This document shows positions 1 through 8,763 of a stretch of 64,000 nucleotides of DNA, in pieces; positions within the stretch are counted from its first letter, which is position 1; each line of letters begins with the position of its first letter. Under the pieces are notes generated by a model. That model searched no databases and had not been told where the DNA came from. It saw nothing but the letters and a program-made list of their open reading frames with translations. The translations under genes were made by a program, and so were the position numbers. This DNA is from Nematostella vectensis (lineage: Eukaryota; Cnidaria; Anthozoa; Actiniaria; Edwardsiidae). The DNA is taken from assembly GCF_932526225.1 (NCBI RefSeq), contig NC_064038.1, positions 6,246,741 to 6,310,740 of the forward strand, given 5' to 3'.

Positions 1-993
1 AGGCTTAAAAGTATTCGGGTGGACATGATTCAAGCAAAAATCATCTAACTTGTGCTGGAAAATGCTCCCGCCGTGGTAGCCCCTTGGTCCCTGGCCTTGT
101 GGTGCGGGGAAATCAGAGCCCCATCGACTTGACCCTTATACTGGGCCAGTGAATAGAGCGCGGGCAGCACGGACGTCATAATTCTTGTTTTATGGACGTT
201 TTGACAAAAGAGAGACTGAGCAGTCAAATGATTCGGATTTTAGTCCCTCAGCTATAGATTCAAGATTAATAGATTAGAATTTTAAGTCATAAAGGTTATT
301 TACGCCGCTTTTATAATGAGCCGATACTTTGCAAAATCTCGATAAACCAATATTATTCGGTCCATCTCTTGTCTGCTTGTCACCTAGACTATTATCAATC
401 AAACCGCGAATGTAGAATAGCTTTTAATATATTTCACGGCAACAATTTGGAGCGGCTAAAGAGAGGCGTATGTAATTGGCCTCTGCAGACGGAACAAAAT
501 ACAACGGAACTACTTTTTGATTCCTAATAACAGACCGATCAAAAAGAGAACCATATCCTTTTATTTGATATATGTTTGACATCCTAAAACGCTCTTTTAG
601 ATGATTCAACCTTGAAGGCATTTCCGGCATGTTTGTTCTTATCATGTTCTTATCATTGACAGTGCCGGAAACAGATTCTACCTGGGGAACTCCATGTTAC
701 GAAATGCAAACAGTACTTAATTACCTTTGATTAAAAGCATTATTCATAAAGTGCTTTTCATGACGGTAAATATAAAAGTCTCTCAGGACTACAAAAGACT
801 ACAAAAAAAAAAAAAAAAAACTCACGCAACATTAAAGCTTTTGTTTACCCACCTCCGGTTGTTGCCGTTTCTCGGGTTGTTGCCGTTTCTCGGGCCACAT
901 CTATTTCTGTGAAACCGATAAAATCACTGAAAATATTTATATTAAACGCCACGACTCATTACATAAACGCAAACATGAGTAAACAAAGATAAG
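1..993. other. Left flank, no confident gene
   Basis: AT-rich sequence with no gene I can support. On the minus strand an open frame runs from about 690 to 424, after a possible acceptor near 683, and could encode a further exon of the 994-1859 gene. The exon junction phase is only consistent with a weak donor, so I do not include it. A short A-run (about 805-820) and a 15-base direct repeat near 862-894 are also present. Confidence 0.5.
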
Positions 994-1859
994 TCAAATA
1001 CCAATATCTTCAGCAACAAAATCGCCTCCCAAAGTTTTTGGTTTTGGGCGTCGCTTCCCACCATCTAAAGTCGCCTTCCGTTGTTCTTCAAACGGGTCTA
1101 TGTACTCGTGCTTCCTTATACTATTCAAGAAAGCTTTACTATCTGTAAGTGCAAAAACAGCATTTAAAAAGGCTTTGTTATCTGAAAGTATAACAGCAAT
1201 GTGTTCTTGTTTTTATTAACTTTTAACCAAGGAGTACAACTCATGCCAATCTAATCGTCTCAAGCAATAAAATACAGTATTTCATACAACTATATTATAC
1301 TACTCGATTAAAATCAATCAAGGAGCGCCAAGTCTCGCCTCTGTCGCAACTGTGGAATTTAGTGATAACAGCTAAGCGCCACATGGTGATTTTTTTAGGT
1401 GATTCTGAAAATAATTATAAGGGGCAAACAAGCATAAAACCGAGGCCAATGTCTGTAAAATCCGAATTGTATGGTGGTTAACTCTTATATTCCAAATTCA
1501 CACTCGGGTGATCAGCGCCGAGTTCTTCGGGCAGACCAGAATTTCAAGTTTAACTGTCATTTATCGCGTTCGTTGAGGGTTAGATATGTTCGATTGCAAA
1601 TCATTAATACGTCCAGGCAATTTTAATGCAACATGTATAATGGGAAGTTATTATTAAGAGACTTACCATGAAGTTTTAAAACTTTGGCGCGGGCCATTTC
1701 TTGCTTGGGATCCCACACAGCATTGTAGGTTGAACCCTCGATTACTCCCTCCGGTATATCCTCGGTACATATATTTTTCGTATATATCACCTTCCAACAC
1801 TCGGGCTCTGGATCGCCTATCCATTTAACCAATGCAAATGCTGGAAAACGAGATGCCAT
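994..1859 (-). CDS. Short two-exon protein, BEN-family N-terminus-like (tentative)
   Basis: Two exons on the minus strand: 1667-1859 (starts at the ATG at 1859, ends at a GTAAGT donor) and 994-1142 (TGA at 994-996). Junction phase is 1 to 2 and gives 113 residues. The first exon encodes a compact hydrophobic/acidic segment ending in a motif like ARAKVLKLHG. This resembles the N-terminal region seen before coiled coils in BEN-domain proteins; that comparison is from memory and weak. The second exon is basic, with KRRPKPK. Exon 2 has two acceptors 39 nt apart, and the upstream one gives exon 994-1181 with 13 extra in-frame codons. The gene is divergent from the transposase at 2106, with 246 bp between the start codons, so both might belong to one mobile element. 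The TGA may instead be skipped by a donor just before it, in which case the gene is longer. Confidence 0.45.
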
Positions 1860-2105
1860 TTGTAGTTGAAAATGTCGGTCGGGTGATCGACTATTTAAAA
1901 GTTCGAGTAGGAAAAACGGATGCGACAAAGGCTAGTTATTAACCAGATCGTGCTCGAAATAGACGTGAACATCACAAAATAAAACAAAACTGACCAATCA
2001 GGTCGAAACTGCCAAGATTGATTGATACCGTAGGCCAGAGATAATGGCCTGAACAAACAACTGAAAACTAGACGGAATTACTTTCATGTTACAGGCAAAA
2101 ACAAC
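1860..2105. promoter_or_regulatory. Head-to-head intergenic region, short gene and transposase
   Basis: These 246 bp separate the ATG of the minus-strand gene (1859) from the transposase ATG (2106). Any promoter for either gene that lies 5' of the start must be here or in undetected upstream exons. I see no clear TATA box. Function is inferred from position only. Confidence 0.35.
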
Positions 2106-4985
2106 ATGGATGGTCGAAAGAATCGAAAAAAGCAAGGACGGTACTGTCAGTATTATAACACAATTACTTCGCCATCCAAGATCCCCAGGACAACCCGAAC
2201 AAGAAGCAAGTTTGCAGATTCTCATCCTAACGAAAATGATAACTTATTGGATTTAGAAACAGAAGATAAGATAGACGATACTCTCGCGGGAGCTTCTAGT
2301 TTAACGACGGAGGATATAATAGCCGAATACCCTGATGACGTCCTATCCGAAAGCGAAGATAATTTTGTAGCTGATTGTACTGCATGCGAGACCACTTGTA
2401 ATTCCGACACTGTTCACACTAGCAGAAATTTTGAAAACCGAGCGGAGATATATGAATATTTGGATAACGAAGACTGGGAGAAACTTGCAGACGTCGTTTT
2501 TGACTCGGAAACTGAAATTAACAATGAACATGGAAGTAAAGACGAGAACGAAGAACAAGAAGACTTTATTGAGCTGGATGACTCTTCAATTGAAAGTGAC
2601 GGGGCAGATTTAGACCTGATGACTGCACAAGAGCAGGATCCGCCAATTTATTCTGGTAGTTTGCTAACAGTGACCATGCATCTAGCAGCTATAATGACAT
2701 TTGCGATGGCAGAGAGCCTTACTGCTTCCGCGATTTCCCATCTGTTAATACTTATCTCCCTTCATTGCCCGGTACCTAATAGATGCATGAAAACACTTCA
2801 CACACTCTGGAATCACCTAGGCTCCATGAGTGCCCCCATAGAGTGGCACTATTTTTGTACAAGGTGCAATCGATACTTGGGAAAAACTAAGCCAATCGCA
2901 ACGCAAAATTGCGTGCACTGCAAAAAGAGCTTCGCCCCTGGAAAAAGTAAGACATGGGATACGTTTATAGTATTTCCAATTATCACACAGCTGTCATGCA
3001 TGCTTAAAGACAGTTCGTTTGTAGAAGCTCTTACGTCCTACCGATTCAACCACGAGGAAGACAAAAGAAGGCGGAACTGCCCAGAAAACATCGAGGATAT
3101 AATTGACGGCGAAAATTATCAATTATTTTTTAAAGAACATGGTTTTTTGAGAAATCCAAACAATTTTGCTATTCAGCTAAACACGGACGGTGTGGCATTG
3201 TTTAAAAGCTCCAGCTATGCTATATGGCCGGTTTACATGGTTATATGTGATTTGCCTCCGCGTATGAGGTATTCAAGAAAGTATCGCCTTTTTGCAGGCC
3301 TTTGGTTCGGGAACACGAAACCTCTCTTTTCAGTTTTTCTGCATCCTTTTAAGGACATGTTTCAAACACTTTATAATGACGGATTTACCTTAAATCTAAA
3401 TGGTTCTGATATAACTTGGCGAGCTATTGTAATAAGCACTACAATGGATGCTCCTGCAAAATGCCTCTTCATGTGTATGAAGCAATTTAATGGTGAATGT
3501 GGTTGCCCATATTGCAAGGCAAAAGGGCAAAACGTAAGGACAGAGAAAAAAGGCAACTGTCGCATTTTCCCTTACGTTAAAATGCCAGACCGGAAAAAAT
3601 TATCTCCATTAAGAACACACAGCGAGTTTTTGAGAGATGCAAAGAGCGCTGCGCAGTCTCCGAGTAAAGCTACTACTGTAGATGGCGTGAAAGGTATAAG
3701 CATGGCATTTGGATTTCCAGGTTTTAATATTGTCAAAGGAATGGCAATTGATTATATGCACGCTGTTTTGTTAGGAGTAATGAAACAATTACTGTGCTAC
3801 TGGTTCGACAAGAAACACAAGAAATGTTCTTGGTATTGTGGAAATAGCGTCAAAGCATGTGACGAACGGCGTGAGAGGATAAAACCGCCAAACTACGTCA
3901 GCAGGATACCAAGAAGTGTTGAGGAACGGTCGCATTACAAAGCGTCTGAGTTACGAACCTGGCTACTTTATTATTCCTTGCCTGTAATGCAGGGTATTTT
4001 GCCAAATGAACACTATCAGCACTTAATGCTTTTTGTGTGTGGTGTTTATATGTTGCTTAAAGAGTCAATTTCTCCAATGGAGATAAACAAGGCTAATCAG
4101 CTATTGGAACATTTTTGTCTTCGAGCTCAAGGACTCTACGATGACAGATTTATGACTTTTAATCTTCATCAGCTTTTACATCTTGCTGATTCTGTTAGAT
4201 TCAACGGCCCTCTTTTCAGTAATTCTTGTTTTTTCTACGAGGACTTAAATGGAGACTTAAGAAGCCTCTTTCATGGTTCACAAAATGTTGAGGGCCAAAT
4301 TGTTAGAGCTGTTTCCATTTTACAACATTTACCAGAAATGATTGAAAATGTGACGGATTTAAACGTAAAACACTTTTGTCAGTCATTAACTCAAAAACGA
4401 AGGGTTGGGCATGTGAGCGAGGAAATTGATGAGAATCTAAAGCTTCAGGTACTGGGATCTCTTAAACCTTATATCATCAGCGCTCTCCAGGAAGTTGAAC
4501 AACTACAAATAATTGCTGGAAATGTGGCAATATTCGACATAATGTACAAATGTTTTTACCGATTAAAACGTGGCGATAACATTATCCACAGTGCAGGATA
4601 CACCCGAGTAACAAAACGAAATTCGACTGTTGTACAGTTTACAAAGCCTGATGATGATGAGATGGCTTATGGGTCCGTCCTCTATTTTGTCAAGTACAAA
4701 AAGCCCTGCCGAAGCTCTACCTGCGAGGTGGTTTGCCAGTGTACTGAGCATGGTTATGTAGCTATGATAGAGGAATATGAAATACTGCACTCTAAACACT
4801 TATCCAGCTCAGACTTGAGAGGACCAAAAGCAGAAGTCAGGCATCTGATTCCCATGAACAGGAAACCGTTAGGCATTGTTTGCGTACCTGTTCATACACT
4901 AATTCAGACATGTTTTTTTATTGACACTGGTAATGACAATTGTTTTTTTCTTGGGATACCTCCCAATAGGATTGAGCGAGAATGA
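2106..4985 (+). CDS. Tnp2/CACTA (EnSpm)-type transposase, intact ORF
   Basis: A single uninterrupted 959-residue ORF. The first 190 residues are acidic and low in complexity. A CxxC...CxxC zinc-ribbon-like segment follows around residues 253-274. The middle matches the Tnp2 (Transposase_21) family: the block LNTDGVALFKSS...WPVY...DLPP near residue 360, a CGCPYCKAKG zinc-binding motif near 460, and the block AIDYMHAVLLGVMKQLL near 550, which is the conserved D-MH-LL motif. A later HQLLHLADSVRFNGPL...GQNVEGQI-like block near 690-735 is also typical of the family. The Asp residues in these blocks are candidate DDE catalytic residues. The enzyme would cut and paste DNA in the nucleus. The ORF lacks stops, which suggests recent activity or domestication. 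I could not identify terminal inverted repeats. An AATAAA lies at 5177-5182. Confidence 0.9.
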   Translation: MDGRKNRKKQGRYCQYYNTITSPSKIPRTTRTRSKFADSHPNENDNLLDLETEDKIDDTLAGASSLTTEDIIAEYPDDVLSESEDNFVADCTACETTCNSDTVHTSRNFENRAEIYEYLDNEDWEKLADVVFDSETEINNEHGSKDENEEQEDFIELDDSSIESDGADLDLMTAQEQDPPIYSGSLLTVTMHLAAIMTFAMAESLTASAISHLLILISLHCPVPNRCMKTLHTLWNHLGSMSAPIEWHYFCTRCNRYLGKTKPIATQNCVHCKKSFAPGKSKTWDTFIVFPIITQLSCMLKDSSFVEALTSYRFNHEEDKRRRNCPENIEDIIDGENYQLFFKEHGFLRNPNNFAIQLNTDGVALFKSSSYAIWPVYMVICDLPPRMRYSRKYRLFAGLWFGNTKPLFSVFLHPFKDMFQTLYNDGFTLNLNGSDITWRAIVISTTMDAPAKCLFMCMKQFNGECGCPYCKAKGQNVRTEKKGNCRIFPYVKMPDRKKLSPLRTHSEFLRDAKSAAQSPSKATTVDGVKGISMAFGFPGFNIVKGMAIDYMHAVLLGVMKQLLCYWFDKKHKKCSWYCGNSVKACDERRERIKPPNYVSRIPRSVEERSHYKASELRTWLLYYSLPVMQGILPNEHYQHLMLFVCGVYMLLKESISPMEINKANQLLEHFCLRAQGLYDDRFMTFNLHQLLHLADSVRFNGPLFSNSCFFYEDLNGDLRSLFHGSQNVEGQIVRAVSILQHLPEMIENVTDLNVKHFCQSLTQKRRVGHVSEEIDENLKLQVLGSLKPYIISALQEVEQLQIIAGNVAIFDIMYKCFYRLKRGDNIIHSAGYTRVTKRNSTVVQFTKPDDDEMAYGSVLYFVKYKKPCRSSTCEVVCQCTEHGYVAMIEEYEILHSKHLSSSDLRGPKAEVRHLIPMNRKPLGIVCVPVHTLIQTCFFIDTGNDNCFFLGIPPNRIERE

Positions 4986-5262
4986 GAATTTTTTTTTCCC
5001 GCAAAGACAATATAGAGTGAGAATCACAATGTAAATTTACCTTATATAATTAATCCTAATTCCAAACTGCACCCAAAATTAAATATCATTAGAAATATAC
5101 CGTATTACTTATCACTGGTACTTTTCATAATTGTTTTTACAGATTTTTTATTTAGTTAATTAATTATTTATTTATAAATAAATTTTTTGTGATTTCAAGA
5201 ATAATGACCCATTACCATAAATATTATTTTTATTATTAGTTCATACAATGGGTATGTGAATA
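4986..5262. other. AT-rich 3' flank of transposase
   Basis: Very AT-rich, with TTTATTTATAAATAAA-type sequence around 5160-5182 that includes a polyadenylation-like AATAAA. No coding signal. If the transposase unit is nested in the glycosyltransferase gene, its right end should lie here, but I see no terminal repeat. Confidence 0.5.
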
Positions 5263-5989
5263 GGTTAAAGTATTTTTGAATACGAAATTAATAGAAGAGC
5301 CCTGAATGAAGGTATGCTTTTTTGAAAGTATAGGTATGTAAAGGCATGCATTTTTTCAATACCAAATACAGCAATGAGATGGGTGTGTTTTTGGTATGTT
5401 AGAATGGGTATGTAAATAGTATGTATTTTCACATACCAAATACATAGATGGCCTAATACTGCCATTTTTTTGGGTATAAAAGTATAGGTATGTGAAAGAT
5501 ATGTTTTTTTTACATACCAAATACATAGATCAACGGCAAATGTTTGGGATGAAAGAATGGGTATATATTAGGTTTGTATTTTTACATACCAAATACATAG
5601 ATATGGATTAAAGAGAACGGTATGTTTTTGGTATGTAAGAATGGATATGTAATTGATATGTATTTTTACATACCAAATACACAGACGTCTAAAAGAGAAG
5701 GGGTATGTTTTTGGTGTGTAAGGACAGATATATAAAAGGTATGTATTTTTACATACCAAATACATAGAAGTGCATTGGATAGGATTGGTATGTTTTTGGT
5801 ATGTAAGTGTGGGTGAATAAAAGGCATGTATTTTTACATACCAAATACATAGATGGCTAAAAGAAAAGGGTATGTTTAGGGTATGTAAGTATAGGTATGT
5901 AAAAGGTATGTATTTTTTTACATACCCAATACATATCCAGTACAAAAAAGACATGCCTTTTACATACAGGTTACATACCAAATACATAC
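5263..5989. repeat. GTATGT / ACATAC palindromic minisatellite
   Basis: About seven degenerate units of roughly 85-105 bp. Each contains a palindrome of the form GGTATGTATTTTTACATACC followed by AAATACATAGAT and a variable spacer. On the minus strand the array begins exactly at the 5' splice site of glycosyltransferase exon 3 (GTATGTATTTGG). It is therefore made of dozens of GTATGT hexamers, each a plausible 5' splice site. The minus-strand open frames here are repeat artefacts. Confidence 0.85.
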
Positions 5990-6276
5990 TTTTCATTTTG
6001 TGTGGGTATTCTGCAATGAACCAGCCTTCACAAGCAAACAAATTGAACACAATGGCACCAGCACCTCTGCAAGCATGCAAACTAGCATGCATCTCTAGCA
6101 CACGATCCTGGCGCTCACTGTTCGAAAAGCCACGCCCACTGCTGACTTGTAGCTGTCAGAGATTGTGAATATTAGTAAAATGATGATGAAGATGAAGGCT
6201 ATTTTAATGATGATGATGATGATCATGATGGATGTGGTGGTTATGATAATAATGATAATGATGGAGGTGATTTTGA

Positions 6277-6314
<38 letters not shown>

Positions 6315-8269
6315 GTAGTTATGATACTAACAATGATGATAATATAGGTAGTTATGCTGATAATGATAGGATAATATGAAAGAGTTATAGAAAATACAAA
6401 AGGTGTCATGTCATATTGATTGAAGGTGAATACTAATCCCATAAAATGATCTTACTTCATGACTTTAGCCAATCATGTTATCACACATTTCATCATAGAT
6501 TTATATCAAATGATGATATGAGTAATGATAATATATGCTAGTGTGATAATAATAATAACAAGATTATAATGACATAATGTGGTGTTTAGGCTAAGGATGA
6601 TAGCAATGATTACATTCTATTATTAATCTCTTACCTCAGTTCTTTGTAGGGAGTTCAAGGCCTCACTTGTATCATTTTGGTCATCAAGGGAAACAAACTC
6701 AACTCCGTGTTTATTGGCAAGGCCTAGAAATTTTTCCTTGTGCAGAGCATGAGTAGCCAGGACACATGAGTCAGTGGGGTTCAACTTCCTATAGAACAGA
6801 TAATGTCATGTTTATGGTAGAACCTCTATCAAAGGGATGACAAATGTGGGAAAAAATTGTGTGTGATAACCATTAACTAATCAATCAGAAACTTTAGATA
6901 ACATCTCAATCAAACGCATCTCAATCAAATGCAATGAAACACTTATTTTTAACTGATTTTGATTGGGTTCAGTAATCAAGCAAAATCAAACAAAAAATTA
7001 TGGTGAATATGGCCCTGTGCAAGTATCGCCGGCATTGCAGAGTGTTTGGCCAGATAACATCTCAATCAAACGCATCTCAATCAAATGCAATGAAACACTT
7101 ATTTTTAACTGATTTTGATTGGGTTCAGTAATCAAGCAAAATCAAACAAAAAATTATGGTGAATATGGCCCTGTGCAAGTATCGCCGGCATTGCAGAGTG
7201 TTTGGCCGGAGTTAAGGCAGGTGATTTTGATTGGGTTCAGTAATCAAGCAAAATCAAACAAAACATTATGGTGAATATAACCCTGTGCAAGTATCGCCGG
7301 CATTGCAGAGTGTTTGGCCGGAGTTAAGGCAGGTGTGCAAACTGTCAGCACATGGCCAGCATGTTGGTAATAAATTAATGCCTGACTGGCGTTTTATGCA
7401 TGTCGAGAGCAAAGGCAACGCAAAAGACCCCACCAATTTACTTAAGTTTTTCAAAGGGAACACAAGATTCCGTTGGATTTCTGTTAAATTCAAGTCTTTT
7501 TCGTCTCTTGAGGTAGTGGTCGCCATTATTTTTTTTACTACAAGTGACAAGAGAACGATGAAAAACAATAAATTTAATCTGTTTATTAGAAAGTAGCATG
7601 TGGGATTGTGTTCTGCATGATCTTGGAATATAGGTGGAATGTGGATTTTAGCTTGTTGTGCCATAACAGAGCTTATGCAATTTTATAACTTCCGGCTTAT
7701 TGAGTTTAGTCAAGTATCCGTTATCGCTGTATTTACATGGTGGCCGCCCTTTTGTAAACAAACCTTAGTAAATCATCTATAAAACTTGTCTCTTTAATCA
7801 CAACAAAAAAAAGTATCTTTAAAATTAAACATTTGGTTACAAAAATAAGTTTAAAGAGGTTAGATAACTTAAGAACATCATGGTTTCGTGTGCATATGAC
7901 TTATTTGCATGATATTCATGGATCAGTTGGTGTCGAATCGATATGTTTGTGGTCTCAGAGGGGCGATTTAAAACTGCGCAATTTAAGACCCAATGCGACG
8001 TCAAGTTCTAAAAAAGAAGTATAAATTGCAGAATAATACATGTCCAGATTTATTGTCTGTTCAATGATGTTTCTATTCAAAAGTTCAAAAACTCGTCGAC
8101 ACCTACAACAAGTTCTAGAACAATTTGATATCAACACTGTCTGTATACAAACACACATAACAACAGTTTAGAATATTAGAATAAAATAAACGTACTTGTA
8201 GCCGAGAAGGAGAGAGAACACCGGAAGGACATCTCCCCTGCTGCCTTTGCAGAGGAAAACAATTCGCAT
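5990..8269 (-). CDS. GT28-type (sterol glucosyltransferase-like) glycosyltransferase, N-terminal exons only
   Basis: Three minus-strand exons join in phase: 8196-8269 (ATG at 8269), 6635-6788 and 5990-6152, giving 130 codons plus one base. Exon 1 begins MRIVFLCKGSRGDVLPVFSLL, with the GxRGDVxP nucleotide-sugar transferase start typical of glycosyltransferase family 28 and UGT80/Atg26-like sterol glucosyltransferases. Exon 2 carries LATHALHKEKF and HGVEFVSL, matching the family pattern of LATH followed by GxEFxPL. Exon 3 has GAIVFNLFACEGWFIAE, matching the acceptor-domain pattern in which a buried Asn precedes an IAE motif. The C-terminal nucleotide-sugar domain is missing. Exon 3 ends at a GTATGT donor leading into the repeat array, the transposase locus lies beyond, and no later exon is recognisable up to position 1. 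The gene may continue off the window with a nested transposon, or may be truncated. It shares its 5' region with NT5DC. Confidence 0.75.
6178..6345. repeat. ATG-rich (GAT)n microsatellite
   Basis: Interrupted trinucleotide repeat of ATG/GAT units, in the second intron of the glycosyltransferase just upstream of its exon 3 acceptor. Methionine-rich ORFs here are artefacts. Confidence 0.85.
6896..7335. repeat. Tandem repeat of about 155 bp, nearly three copies
   Basis: Two nearly identical copies (about 6897-7051 and 7052-7208) and a third partial copy (about 7222-7330), in intron 1 of the glycosyltransferase. Each contains CTGTGCAAGTATCGCCGGCA followed by ATTGCAGAGTGTTTGGCC. I see no coding role, although a short open frame runs through it on the minus strand. 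Confidence 0.85.
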
Positions 8270-8763
8270 CGCTGGGAAAATTCAGCCGAAGTCACACGGC
8301 GAGCGGGTGCAACAACTTTACGATGGAACTACGGCTAGCAACGCGCGCAGTGCACGCTGGGTCAGGTCGGTCTGAAATGGCCAATTTCTTATGGTTTTTT
8401 TCTTTCCAAGATTGGAGTTCACTATCGACGCAACTGTTCTAAGCATTTTCTTATCTTTATTATTTTCTTATCTTTTTCATTTACTATGTCTCCCTTTCTT
8501 CTTTTTAATAGGGAGGAAGCTCTCTTTTTATTTCAAGAATACTTCTTTGTTAAAGTGAATAGTAAAGTAGATACCAAATTTATTCAGAACAAAAACAATT
8601 TATGGAAATTTATACGTTTCTTATAACTCATAAATTATTTTTAAATCATGCAGAACTTTCCGAGGTGTGGCCCCTAGCCACCACTTTAAATTGGGTACCC
8701 TGTGTGCATAGGTATACCAAAAGAAAATAAACACCTAAAAAAAACGTGCGCACCACAACAAAC
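8270..8763. promoter_or_regulatory. Bidirectional promoter region, glycosyltransferase / NT5DC
   Basis: This interval of 494 bp separates the glycosyltransferase ATG (minus) from the NT5DC ATG (plus). The part near 8270-8370 is CG-rich for this genome (for example GCAACGCGCGCAGTGCACGC). No TATA box is evident for either gene. Assignment is from position. Confidence 0.5.

Noticed and set aside
5568-6101. 177-residue minus-strand ORF
   Set aside because: Only its first part overlaps real exon 3; the rest is readthrough of the GTATGT repeat array.
7263-7340. Minus-strand exon candidate reading CTPALTPAKHSAMPAILAQ
   Set aside because: It lies in a 155 bp intronic tandem repeat. Glycosyltransferase exons 1 and 2 join perfectly in phase without it, and inclusion breaks the frame.
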